Below, piece by piece: positions 42,741 through 54,119 of a stretch of DNA of 64,000 bases. The notes beneath the pieces are model-generated. The model did not search any database. It saw only the letters and a program-made list of their open reading frames with translations, and was not told the origin of the DNA. Source of the stretch: Bettongia penicillata ogilbyi (Eukaryota > Chordata > Mammalia > Diprotodontia > Potoroidae); the NCBI GenBank assembly GCA_023548195.1, contig JAJHZJ010000399.1, forward strand, positions 7,817,100-7,881,099, given 5' to 3'. A program made the position numbers and the translations under genes. The stretch's first letter is position 1, and each line of letters begins with the position of its first letter.

Positions 42741-42985
42741 TTCTTCCTTGTTGTTGTTCATCCTCCATTCGTCTTGACTGCTGAACGAATTGGATTTAAG
42801 TGAGGCAGAGCGGTACAAAATCACCTGTCTCACTCTCTCTTCCAGTCATTGGGGTCAAGTGGTAAGACAAAAGTCAAGATGACCACCAATGACCTGAGAT
42901 GCAGTGGATGACCTTGGCATCTTTGACGTCTGACTAAGCTCTAATCACTCATAGTGCCTGCTTCAGGCACCTTTATGGCCAATGT
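42741..42985 (-). mobile_element. RTE-related SINE (free-standing copy of an RTE 5' module)
   Basis: On minus it matches the module at 18190-18440 ('ggcacctt...'; 'gatgccaaggtcatccactg'; 'gactggaagagagagtgaga'; 'gcctcacttaaatccaattc') and ends in a CAACAACAA tail at 42741-42752. There is no LINE coding sequence beside it, so it behaves as a separate mobile unit. Confidence 0.75.
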
Positions 42986-43064
42986 AACTAATTGTAACTA
43001 ATGTAACTAATTCACATGCTTGTTGAGACTTGAAGGAAGCCGGAGGAACAACATGCTTAGGCAA

Positions 43065-43215
43065 GAAGATATATAGATGAAATGTAATACTATTTTGCAG
43101 TGAAAAAATATTAACACGAGGGACTTCAGATAGCCTGAGATTTGTTTGAACAGATACAATGTGAAATAAGCAGAATCAAGAAACCACATGCACAATATAA
43201 ATGACAGTATTTCTG
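43065..43215 (+). mobile_element. L1 LINE 3'-region fragment
   Basis: 'gtaatactattttgcagtga' followed by 'cagaatcaagaaaccacatg' fits the L1 3' order. It may be the continuation of the 42400 piece after the SINE insertion. Confidence 0.5.
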
Positions 43216-43345
43216 AATAGGTGATCTATTCCAATCCACTCACTTTACTGATAAAGCAACTAAGGGCCAGAGAGGTGAAGAACCACATAGATTTAATATC
43301 TAATTAACAGTGTTAAGATTGACACTAGGTCCCTCCTCTTAGCAG
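43216..43345 (-). repeat. MIR-like SINE fragment
   Basis: Plus 'gatctattccaatccactca' followed by 'gggccagagaggtgaagaac'. Confidence 0.6.
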
Positions 43346-43957
43346 AGGTGATAGATTAGAGATGCAGAGACTTTTGTTTTCAACCTTGGTCAATGGGTTG
43401 ACATACTTTGCTTCATGGCAAGGTTTCTATCAGAGGAGGAGGTGCTGGCAATGGAGTCAGTGGATGCTCATGTTGATGGAAAAGAAGAAAATAAAAAATT
43501 ATCAATTAAATATCAATTTTAAAGCCACAGATGACAACTGATGGGAGTTCAGAAGGCCCACCATCCTTGCTAATGGAGCTTCCTGAGAAAGAGACAGGAG
43601 GTAGCATGTGCTAGGCAAAACGAACCATCACCATCACCACCTTTATCACTAACTTCTCTGACCCCTGTGGAGACAGTTAAAGAGCCTGAACCCAAACAGG
43701 ATTGTAATAGCAAAACTTTCAGGCTAGTTCCCAAAGCTACCACTTTAGGAAGAAAATTCCTATGGAGATACATCAAGGCAACTTCTCCTAAAGGTGCTAC
43801 AACTACATCTATTCATTTAAAAAAAAAGTTCTTGCTTTCAACATGTTCAATGGTTCAATATCAGAAGCTGGATTCATTTTCTCAGTTTTATAATTTTGTC
43901 AATTTATCAAATTATCTATTGGTATCTGCTTTTTTCACAGCACCCTAAGGACCATGG
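43346..43957. other. Unassigned DNA
   Basis: Opposite-strand frames at 43570-43948 show no recognisable domain. Confidence 0.35.
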
Positions 43958-43958
43958 A

Positions 43959-43960
<2 letters not shown>

Positions 43961-43989
<29 letters not shown>
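43961..43989. repeat. (TTATC)n pentanucleotide microsatellite
   Basis: About five to six tandem CTTAT units. On minus each reads GATAA, the core of a GATA-factor site. Confidence 0.9.
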
Positions 43990-44019
43990 GGCTTCTAGAT
44001 AAAGTTTTCTCTAAGTGCT

Positions 44020-44195
44020 GAATATGTATCCCCAGCATTTAGCACTATTTTTTGCTTAAAGTAAGCACATAATAATTACTTTATACAATCATTTATTTAT
44101 ACAAAGGCTGTAAAATCAATTCTGAGCTCATAGTGTGCCCCTATTAAATGCTTACTGAATACATGAAGGAAAAATAAATTAATGAATGAGTAAAT
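44020..44195 (+). repeat. L2 LINE 3'-end fragment
   Basis: 'tatccccagcatttagcact' followed by 'aagtaagcacataataatta' is the L2 terminus, diverged. Confidence 0.6.
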
Positions 44196-44244
44196 TAGTT
44201 TTGTAGAGGGAGGGGTGCAAGTACAAATTTTCATTTCTGACATA

Positions 44245-44420
44245 GCAAATAGGGGACATAGTAGGCAGAGCACTGGATATTGAGTCAGGAAAACCTGAGT
44301 TCAGATCTGACCTTGGACATTTACTAGATGGGTGGACCTGGGCAAGTCACTTAACCACTGTCTCAGTTTCCTCCACTGTAAAATAGGGATACCAACAGCC
44401 CTTAAATGACATATAAATGC
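44245..44420 (+). repeat. tRNA-derived SINE
   Basis: 'gtaggcagagcactggatat' - 'cctgagttcagatctgacct' - 'gggcaagtcacttaaccact' - 'tgtaaaatagggatacca'. Confidence 0.8.
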
Positions 44421-44867
44421 TTATTCACTTCTGCCCATTCAATTCTTGAAATGGGATCAGCACTTTTACTGAATTTTGTATTTGGTGTTCTCCCATTTGG
44501 TACTAAAAACCAAAGAAAAATTTCTAATGAGATAAAAGGAAGTTACTACAAGGTCCTATGTGACTATAAGAGGGAAATTATAGATTCAGACATGGAAATC
44601 TACAGCTATAATATAAATTGTACATTCATAGGTCTAGAAGTGACTTTGATAGATGATCTAGTACATTCGGCTTTCAGACACGATGATGTCCAAACTACCC
44701 AGGATGAAAGGAATTTCCTTTAAAAAGACACACAAAGAAGGAAATAGCTTGGTCTCTTAAATCCTTCAAATCATTTAATAAGCTCTTTGAGGTTCTCTGA
44801 AGAAAGGCAACCTTTAAATATAAATTCCTATTTTTGCTCTTTCTATAGTTATGCAAAATGTTAAGGT

Positions 44868-45025
44868 CATAGACTTCGAGCTAAAAGGAACTTAGGGGTC
44901 ATCTCTTCCAATCACATCATTTTACAGATGAAGGAACTTGAGTCTCAGAAGCACAAAGGCACTTGGCCAAGGTCAGGCAGGTAGTAAGTAGCAAAGCAAG
45001 GATCTGACCTTGAGTTTTCTAGAAG
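44868..45025 (-). repeat. MIR-like SINE
   Basis: Plus 'aaaggaacttaggggtcatc' - 'cattttacagatgaaggaac' - 'ggcacttggccaaggtcagg'. Confidence 0.75.
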
Positions 45026-45776
45026 TGTGTCATGCAAAGTTCAAAACTTAATTTTATACTTAGAGTTACAAAGTCTGGTAAACCCAGTGTTAAATGTTAA
45101 TACACTCTTGTCCTGACGTTGGGATTAATGAAGTCAGTCAGACATGTCAATTGACCACAGTGTAACTGGAAATCCTTGAGTCTCTTGAACCACATCACAG
45201 AAAAAAGTCTATTTTTTAGAGAAAGTTTCAACAGTTAAATTCAAAGCACAGTCTCTCCTACTCTGATTTATGCTCCAATATATGGTAATCTCATAAATTA
45301 CTTAGCTGAGGCCTTCTTTCATCTAAATTTGTCCAACCATAATAGAAACTGCCAACATAAATTATGCACATGTGACTATATAACCTTAGCTTCATAGCAT
45401 TTTGCATGGTACAGAAATTTTTGCAAATGCAATATCTGTTCATTTCCTATACAGTGATGGTAACTATACAAGATATGCCTCCTGCATTTATTCCACTGAG
45501 TCTTTATATATGCAGATGACAAGGAAGGATTTCTAAATGAAGTCATATAAGTTAAATGAACCAAAGATTTTTATACTGGTGCAACTTCGACTATTCACCC
45601 AAGCTGAACTATACACTTTGACTGAAATTGGGCAGTATCTTGAAGATCAAACAAAATTGATTTGGGGGATCTCCTAACTTTCCTTTCTTTTGCTTCTCTA
45701 CTGAGTTTTAGGGCAAAGTGATGAAGTGACATATTCAAACTGAAGAGAGGAAAAAGTGTGGTCTAATCGAATGGTA
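45026..45776. other. Unassigned DNA
   Basis: No gene or recognised repeat was seen. Confidence 0.35.
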
Positions 45777-45885
45777 GTCAATAAATATTTATTAAGCACC
45801 TACTATGTGCAGGCATGATGCTAAGCATGGGATAAACAAAGAAAGACCCTGTCCTCAAGGAACTTACAATCTAATGACTGTCAGT
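45777..45885 (-). repeat. L2 LINE 3' end
   Basis: Plus 'aataaatatttattaagcac' - 'ctactatgtgcaggcatgat' - 'ccctgtcctcaaggaactta'. Clear reverse L2 terminus. Confidence 0.85.
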
Positions 45886-46169
45886 CAACAACACTTCACA
45901 AGGCACAATATACTTCCATATGGATCTGTGTCATCATCAATATGAAGATTTCCTCTACTATGGTAAGTCACAACCAACCCATTCTTCTCACCCTTTTTAA
46001 TATCCTACCATAAATTCTTTCTAGGATATACACTCCGTATGCTAGGAGGCCAAATTGAGTGCATACTAGAGAAACATTTTGAATGTCTATCCATTACCCC
46101 TAGTTCTCACTATATGACTGACCTACCTCCTTTTCAGGTTCTATATCTCACTAATGTCATTCTTAATGT

Positions 46170-46325
46170 AGGAAGCTAGCTAGTGCAGTGGATAAAGTAC
46201 TGTAGTTAGAAACAGAAAGATCTGAGTTCAAATCTAACCTTAAACATTTGCTAACTGTATGACCCTGGGGAAGTTATTTAACCTCAGTTTCCTCATCTGT
46301 AAAACAGAGATAACATAAGTTGGAT
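46170..46325 (+). repeat. tRNA-derived SINE
   Basis: 'gctagctagtgcagtggata' - 'gagttcaaatctaacctta' - 'ggggaagttatttaacctca' - 'ctgtaaaacagagataaca'. Confidence 0.85.
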
Positions 46326-48274
46326 CAACTTATTGGATCAATAACATAATTAGGATCAGCATTACAGAAATGTGCAGAGAAAAAGCAGAAGTCCAGTAGA
46401 TTTTAAGGGCATAGGAGAAAAGACCCTAGAGATACAATGCTGAAAGACGTGAGCCACTTGACTTTTTTTTACTAGGAACCAGCTCCATTTCCTCTCTTGG
46501 TCGAGCCCTCTTCCTCTGACACTGAATTCCAACCGTTCAGCCATTCTTCCAAGATATGACCCCAATAAGCAAGTGAAAGAAGCTATTTATCTCAGGGACT
46601 GATTTCAAATGGGTAAGCTTTCCCATTGTCTTGGGATCTGGGATACTGTTTAGTCTGTTTCAAAACATGACATCCTCTTTCACTAATAGACAGGTGCATT
46701 TGAATTAGAGTGGAAGGAGACCAGCATGGCCAGAGACATCAACCTACCACATTCATATGTCAGGATCAACTTTTATTTTCATTTCATTCCAATACTCAGG
46801 AATCCAGAAGTCCTGGAGATATTTTCCATTTCACAGCCTGTTTCTCACCCCCCATTTTTTCACCACTGTTGGCAAGGGAACTCCAGACAGCAGGATGATA
46901 ATTAATGCCACAAGTCTTTCCCACTCTTTAAAATCTGTCTGCTTCTGTGAAGGATGAAGTAAAGCAAACCATACAAAGGGAAAATTATTCATTGCTAAAG
47001 AATGCTGGTTTGTGATTTGCTTGCCTCTTTAACATAGAAATAGAGACAACACAGATAAATCTGGTGGGTTTCATGAGCTGGAAAACCAAACTGAGTTGCA
47101 ATTCAACATGCCCAGTGCTGGAGTTTGAAATGATTCTAAAATCCATTTTAATGAGAAGCTGCCAGCCTCTAAAACATTCCATAACCAATTTAATTGCCTG
47201 CTTAGTTTGTTTTTTAAGCAGGGACATACAAATAGCTCCCTCTCCTACCATACTTCTGATTTAGTAGGGATGTTTTTTCTTCTGCAGCAGAGGCCTGGGA
47301 GACAAAGGCAACTAAATGTATATGCCTATAGGTCTACACTAACCTGACAAGAGGAAGTAGAGCCTCTTTAACCGAGAGAAAGAGAAGAATGACAAAGCAT
47401 TCAAGTCACATATGCCCATCCATGTTTTGTAGGCTGCTTCAATTTTTGATCACCTGTGATCTTAATCACACTCACTTAATATTTGCTATCCATTAGCTGG
47501 TCAATTACCAACAATAAGAAATTCCATCAAAACACAGAAGTGACTTTTCAAGGAGTTCTGAAAATAATAACCAAAATAGATAATTCCATAGAGAAATGAC
47601 TAATAGCTCTGCTGCTACATGTATAAACTCTCAGACATGGTTTAAGGAGGATGGAGTCTTATGAGAGTTTTCCTTTTTTGATACTTTCTTGATAAAAAAA
47701 AAATCAATATACTGTGTAAAGAGACAAATGGATCAACACCAATGATTACAGGGCATGCTGATGTAACTAACAGGTTGTTAGACCATGGATTTATTAGTCT
47801 GATTAGAAAGACCATCTACTCCCCTTTCAGAGAATAGTTTAATTATAAGTCCAGAGCACAGCAAGAGTCCTTCATGGTTTTGTGGTTGGTATGGGGAATT
47901 TTTTAATACAATGCTGCCCCCCTATGGATATCCTTGGATCTATGGAAGTTCATTTATTGCGTTGTGTTTCAGAAGGAGAGCAGGAAGGTTGAAAGTAATA
48001 TAAACTATTTTTTACCATGCAAATGTACATATGTTTCCAACCCAGTAGGGATTACGGTTTGCATAAATAAATATCACATAACTATTACTATTGAATGTCT
48101 ATATCACCAAATTGTAACTCATATTAAATGGTTTTTAGAATAGAGCTAAGGCTTATATTAAAATAAGTTAGTTTGAATTGTTATAATTTTCCTATAGAGA
48201 GAGTGTGTGGCCTAGTTACCATGGGATCCGATCTAGAGTAAGGCCTTTGACATACTATCAGCATCAGCATCATC
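46326..48274. other. Unassigned DNA, mostly unique
   Basis: About 1.9 kb in which I recognise no repeat. The segment at 47060-47230 is dense in ATTA/TAAT-type motifs and looks like conserved non-coding DNA. No coding exon is supported. Confidence 0.35.
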
Positions 48275-48425
48275 ATTACATCTATATAGTCCTTTAAGGT
48301 TTGCATATATTATCTCACTATATCCCAGGAAGATAAGTGCTTTTGTTATGTCCATTTTACAGATGAGGAAAATGAGACAAAAGCTAAGTTGCCCAGGATC
48401 TGCTCCAGGAAACTTGCTGTTAACT
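48275..48425 (-). repeat. MIR-like SINE
   Basis: Plus 'tatagtcctttaaggtttgc' - 'tgttatgtccattttacaga' - 'tgaggaaaatgagacaaa'. Confidence 0.7.
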
Positions 48426-49271
48426 CTAAACTCATAACTCTAAATTATAAGGAATTTACATCAGTGGAGGGAATTTCTACACAGGGATTTCCTTTAACAG
48501 ATGAAATCATTGGTCCAAACCAAAAATATCTATTTTATCTGTGTATTTATGTAACTGTAGAACATATTGGTACACATGTAAGATATGTATGTGCACATGA
48601 GTTGTCTAAATGTATTGGTGCATGACTCAGGAGTGGCATTTCTCAAAACTGTCTTCTCTCCCACTCCACCCCCAACAAAGGAAACTATAATTTTTATTTC
48701 AAAGGGACTAGAAGAGTCATGGACAATGTGTTTTGTCTACCCCCAAGAGAAGTATAAAATTATAACTATATCTAGCTGTCCTTCCAAATACTGTTGATGT
48801 AGGGGTATGAGTGGTTGAAAACAGAATCTGTTTCCCTGGTCACACTCCCTCCAAAGACACTAGTTACACAAAAGATTACTATAAATAAGCAAGTAGCTGA
48901 GTAAACTCGTTTATCCAAACAAACAGTGAAAGAAAATTAGATATCAGAAAAGTTAGACACGTTGGAACATAAAAGAATGTACACATTAGTGAATGGTTTC
49001 TTTAGCCAAAGCAAGGTAAGATTCCCGCTTAACCTAAGAAAGTTGAATCTCGCTTCATAAAAATTCTCTCTCTGAAGTATCTTGTGAAGTAAACTAAAAA
49101 TCAAGGATATGTTGGAGAGCTGGATTCCACTACTTGAAACTCCAAAGTTTTTCCTTTCTTTTAGCATCTAACTATTGTGAAGCATATCCACAACTACAGG
49201 AGCATCTCTACGAAGATGCCATGCCACCAACTATGCAGCATATCCTCATATGTGTATGTGTATGTGTGTAC

Positions 49272-49462
49272 ATATGAATCAACCAATAAAAAATGTGAAG
49301 CAAGTACCTACTTTGTGCCAGGCACTGTGCTAAGCACTGGGGATGCAAAAAGAGTCAAAAGACCATCCTTGCCTTCAAGAAGCTCACAATCCAATGAGAG
49401 ACACAACATGCAAACAAATATATACCAAACAAGCTTTGTATACAGGATAAATAGGAAATAAT
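49272..49462 (-). mobile_element. L2 LINE 3' end
   Basis: Plus 'caagtacctactttgtgcca' - 'ggcactgtgctaagcactgg' - 'ttgccttcaagaagctcaca'. Confidence 0.85.
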
Positions 49463-49814
49463 AAACGGAGGAAAGCCACTGAAATTAAGAGGAGATAGTA
49501 TAGGCTTCCTATAGAAATGTGGACTTTTAGTGTATATGTATACATATATATGCATGTGTATTCAAATGCACGTGTTTTATATTTATATATCACTTCCAAA
49601 TAAGGTGAAACAAAAATCCAATGCCAAGAGATTTTGATATTTTAAAAATACAAGCCTATTTTGTACACCAAAAGATTACATTGTATAATGAGGAAATAAT
49701 GAAACGCAATGAAAACAGAAAAATATTCTATAATGATAATAAGATGCATCTGTTCATAGGTACCCAAGTGAGTGGAATTCTGGATGGATGATTCCATAAG
49801 TATTGGGAACGCTT

Positions 49815-50465
49815 AGTGAGCATTTATTTATTTGATAGATGTTTGCTAAGCACATACTATGTACCAGGCTTTATGCTGGGGCAAAGACAAAAACAAAAGT
49901 CCCAACACTCAAAAAACTTACATTCTTTCAAGGACATATGACAAGTACACAGTACAAAATACATACAAAGGAATTTTGAAGGGGAAGACACTCATAATTA
50001 GGAATATCAAGATATGCTTCCTGAAGGAGGCAGCCTTTGAGTTGAACTTAAAGGGAATAAGGGATTATATGAAGTATAGGAAGGAGAGCATTTTTGTCAT
50101 GAGAGACATCATGAGCAAACATAGAGAGACATGAGATAAAATAGCATGTATGGAGACTGGCAAGAGGGCCAGAATGATTTTAACACAGAGTTTTTGAAAG
50201 ACAGTATTGTTCAGTACTGGAGAAATAAACTAGAGCCATAATATGTAAAAGACTTTAAAAGTCAAACAAAATTGTTAATATTTCAATTTAGAAGCCAGAG
50301 GGAGCCTCTGGAGCTTCTTGAAGGAGACAGTAAATGGTCAGAAATATACCTTTCCAGCTCTGAGGAGAATGGTTTCAAGAAGGAGGAAACTGGGACTATG
50401 AGAAAATTAAAAGACCATTACAATAGTCCAGGTGAAAGGAGCAGAAGTTCTGAGTTATGAAGATC
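49815..50465 (-). mobile_element. L2 LINE 3' region, about 650 bp
   Basis: Plus 'gctaagcacatactatgtac' - 'atatgcttcctgaaggaggc' - 'agcctttgagttgaacttaa' - 'ggaggaaactgggactatga' - 'gaccattacaatagtccagg'. This is the reverse L2 3'UTR in full order. The open frames inside it are incidental. Confidence 0.8.
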
Positions 50466-50744
50466 ATGAAAAGAGAAAGAGACCAAGGGATGAGAATTAT
50501 ATTGTGTAGAAAGAATCAACAATTTTTAACAACTGATTTGATATGAGGAGGAAAGGAGGCAGGGATCATCCCCCATGATTGTCTACTTGGATGACCAAAA
50601 GAATGGTGATGCCCTCAACAGCTTAAGGAGAATTATCATTATTCTCAAAGCCCTTTAATATGACCCATAATTTAAATGGGTGTGACTGGTTTGAAACAAA
50701 ATCTGAGATTTGCAAAAAAAAAAAATTGTCAAAACTTCCTCCCA

Positions 50745-50915
50745 CCAACTTGCAGTCTTAAAATTGTCTGAGCCCTGAAAGGCCAAGTGATGAGCACTAA
50801 GAGGTTAAGTGATTTGTCTCATAATCATACACCCAATATGTAGCGGAGGCAGAATTTGAACCCAGGTCCTTCTGACTATGAAACTATCTTTCCATCCCTC
50901 ATGCTATGCTGATTG
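50745..50915 (-). repeat. MIR-like SINE
   Basis: Plus 'ggttaagtgatttgtctcat' - 'ggcagaatttgaacccaggt' - 'ccttctgactatgaaact'. Confidence 0.75.
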
Positions 50916-50945
50916 TCGCTTTTGATTTCACCTTTGTTATCACAG

Positions 50946-51160
50946 GTCAGAGGGTCTTAATCTTTTTTGCATCATGTACAGCTTTCGTAGTATGATGAAA
51001 GAAACGTATTCTCAGAATAACATTTTTAAATAAGTAGAAGAAAATGCTCCATTCATTAGAGGCTGGTGAAAATAAAGTTGCAATTTTCCAGCCAAATCCA
51101 TGGACCCCTCAAAATCTAACTGCAGATTCCTTGGGAGCTGAGATTAAGAACTCCTATCAA
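50946..51160 (+). mobile_element. hAT-type non-autonomous DNA transposon
   Basis: It begins CAGAGGGTCTTAATCTTTTT and ends GAGATTAAGAACTCCTA, imperfect inverted termini. 'ctcagaataacatttttaaa' and 'tccatggacccctcaaaatc' fit the same family as 37779-38165, with an internal deletion. Confidence 0.65.
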
Positions 51161-51349
51161 AAGCCATAGGGCATTAGAGAAACATCAGTGAAAATATCAT
51201 TAAGGCTGTCGGCATCACAAAGTGCAAAATTAAAAATAAAATTTAAAATAAGCTATTTCTCAACTTCAGCCAATGAAGCTAAGCCATTCAAATGAACATT
51301 TGCTTATATTATACAACTAATATTTATTCAAATATACTTGAATAACTGG

Positions 51350-51870
51350 TATAAGTATATGAATTGTGAGGCTTTTTCCACTGAGTAGATGGCCTCTTCT
51401 GATTCCCCTTCATTGATTTTTCTGTTTCATAAATTTGAGCATGTGAAGTTTAGCTGCAGAATAAATAGCTCAAGTCCAGTACATCTGTTTATGTAGGATA
51501 TAAATTTAAGTCATTTCAATGTCATTTGTCCATATAAAACTCAGAATGGGCCTTACTCCTTCCAGTGGCATAAGCCATTGAAAGAATATATTTCCCTTTA
51601 GAGCCAATGAAACCCTGACGTTTTCCTGCATTATTATAACTGGGTTTCAGCAATAGCAGCTCATTTATTGTTACAATTCAAAGTCTACATAAAGTTTATG
51701 GCTCTTTCACTAATACAGCGATAAATATTTGGCACAGCATTATAAAATAGTCTGCAAATTATAATTTTACCTTCTGCTCTGCATAGCTATAATTACTTCC
51801 CTTAGGAGTACAACCTAGTCTTTTGTCAGCTTTATAGCCCCTGTTATTTTGAAATGAAGTGATAGAACAG
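51350..51870. other. Possible conserved non-coding element
   Basis: About 520 bases of unique, moderately AT-rich sequence contain many TAATTA/ATTA- and AACAAT-like cores, as in 'gcagctcatttattgttaca', and no repeat signature. This is typical of developmental enhancers but not proof. There are no open frames of note. Confidence 0.3.
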
Positions 51871-52004
51871 CTCTGAGAGTGATGCCTTTTAAACCCAGAG
51901 GTGGAGCCCAAAAGTAACATCAGAGAAAGTACTTTGTGGTATGAGCAGCCTCTGAAATATATTCAATAATATTTTCCTTATATGTTTCAGCTTGTAATGT
52001 ATGT

Positions 52005-52075
52005 ATACATATATAAGTATATATGTATATACGTATGAATATGCACGCATGTATTTTATGTATTTATTATATGTG
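52005..52075. repeat. TA/TG-rich low-complexity tract
   Basis: Alternating 'tatgtatacatatataagta'-type sequence. Confidence 0.8.
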
Positions 52076-52599
52076 CATCTACATATCATCTTCTTTGTCT
52101 TTGGTGATCCATTGCCTTTTTAATGACCTTCAATTCTAATTCTTTTTTTAAATTTTATTTATTTTATTTTTAGTTTATGGAATAGAACAAGCAATTCCTT
52201 AATATAGTATAAATTTTTAGAAGATGATTGCACATGAAAGTGAAAATCTACTATGCACAACTTGATATTCCTTCCAAATATATAATAAAGTTATCAGGAA
52301 AGTCTGCAAATAACATCTTCTTTCATAGGTCTTTGAATTTTTCAGAGACTATGGTATCATATGATTCACAACCACACAGTACCATCAGAAGAAGATACTT
52401 TTTTAAAAAAATTATGGAACTTGATTTCAAGAAGCTGAGGGTTCATTAAAAGCACTGCCCAATTTTTCTAGAGTGAGATATCCTGCCTTCTTCTCTAATT
52501 CTGGGCCCAGCATTTGGTCCAAATTGATGATACTATTAATAGAGGACATTTCCAGGATAGAAAATATCCTCCACTGATGCAGAAGAATTACTCATTGTA

Positions 52600-53010
52600 A
52601 TGGTAATTTAAATGGGAAGATCTTCCTCATTCATTAATAGGCCCGTATGACCTACTTAAACCACATGGAAGCCTAAGTCACATATGGTTGTTTAAGGGAG
52701 ATTGCTGAATGGGTGGAACAGGAAGGGTGGAGCAGAACTGGGAGAAATTTGGTGGGAGCCGTTCAAGTGGAGGACAGAGGATACAGGGAGCCACATCTAG
52801 TCATCTGACTGTTTGTTTGTGGGAAGGCCCCAGAAGGGAGTGAGGGGGGAAAGGCATGGGAATGGCTTTGTCCCCTACAGTTATAATGTGTATTGACTTC
52901 TTAATTACTGTGACAGATGTGGCTTTGTGGCGTTGGGATCCGGCTTTCAGAACTACACCAGTATATTCATAGTCACCCTTGGTGCTATGAATGTTGCCTT
53001 GGTGATACAC
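52600..53010. other. GC-richer unclassified segment, possibly an old LTR
   Basis: This stretch is visibly richer in G and C than its flanks and contains 'ggcccgtatgacctacttaa' and 'gttgggatccggctttcaga'. I could not define termini, a duplication or a polyadenylation signal, so the LTR idea is weak. Confidence 0.3.
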
Positions 53011-53029
53011 TCATCTAAAATTTTTATTT

Positions 53030-53150
53030 ACCTACAGTCCTCAGAGCTTACTTAACTTGTCCATGGTCACATAGCTGCAGTGTTTCAGAGACAGTACTTG
53101 AAATCAGATCTTCCTCATTCCTAGGCCTTCCTTCTTTCCTCTAGGCAACA
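53030..53150 (-). repeat. MIR-like SINE fragment
   Basis: Plus 'cttaacttgtccatggtcac' followed by 'gtacttgaaatcagatcttc'. Confidence 0.6.
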
Positions 53151-53414
53151 CTCTCATGTATACATGTAATTTTAAGAAATTAAGTCTTAGAACACATATT
53201 CAAGAATTATTTGATGTGTACTATGCTTACTGTGTGATATGTATGCATATATGTACATATATATAGTCCAGACTGATTATTTCATTCATATAAAAAACTA
53301 CCAATGAGGAAAATACCCTTCCAACAACGTGCATTTACAGCTTGTAGTCTTAGAGTTCCCTGGGTTCACTGAGAAGGTAGTTCTTTAGGGCCCAGAACAG
53401 AGCCAGGCTGAGGC

Positions 53415-53433
53415 GGGGGGGGGGGGGGGGGGG
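53415..53433 (+). repeat. Uninterrupted run of 19 G
   Basis: Nineteen consecutive G bases are followed by AGGCGGGGTTGAGGGGACGG. The tract could form a G-quadruplex. Its true length is uncertain because such runs are error-prone in sequencing. Confidence 0.9.
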
Positions 53434-53434
53434 A

Positions 53435-54119
53435 GGCGGGGTTGAGGGGACGGGATGTAAGGTGTCAACCATAGTTAGAGGGTTTGATTCAGAAGAAGAT
53501 TCAGAACCAGTCTCTTTTAAACTGACAGTTTAGATCAGAATCAGTCACACAGGAGGTGAAGCAAGAGCAAAAATTGTCTTTCAAGAAAAACTAAAGAAGA
53601 CAGAGTTTTAAGGAAGAGAAAGTAATCAGCAATGCCAAGCATTGCACTGAGGTTACAAAAGATGAGAAATAGGAAAAGGCCATGAGATTTGGTGATTGAG
53701 AGATTCTCGGTAACCTTGGAATAATTCGTTCAGTACTATATAACTTAAACAAGTGTGCTGGGTACTGTTCGTTGTAATACCATTGCATATACAGCCTCAT
53801 TTACCTCTTCATTCTTTTCACTTTTACACTTTTATAGGCCCTCTGTAGCCAATCTAAAGTGAATCTATTTCACATTCCCTTTAAACATTTTGTTAACAAA
53901 AAATAGATCAACTTTCCAGCTGTTGTTTAGTTCATATTTTTTATGGGCACAATGTATCTGACTTAGAATCAACATTCCCTCTAAACAAGAACATTGCTAT
54001 TCTCTGCATCATTACCAATATTAGTATCCCACAACTTTGGGTGTTCTTTTGTTTCTTTCATATAGATATATAGTTCATTAGGAAGTATACACATTTACCA
54101 TTGATGGTCCTATTTTAAA
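53435..54119. other. Unassigned DNA
   Basis: No gene or recognised repeat was seen. Confidence 0.35.
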
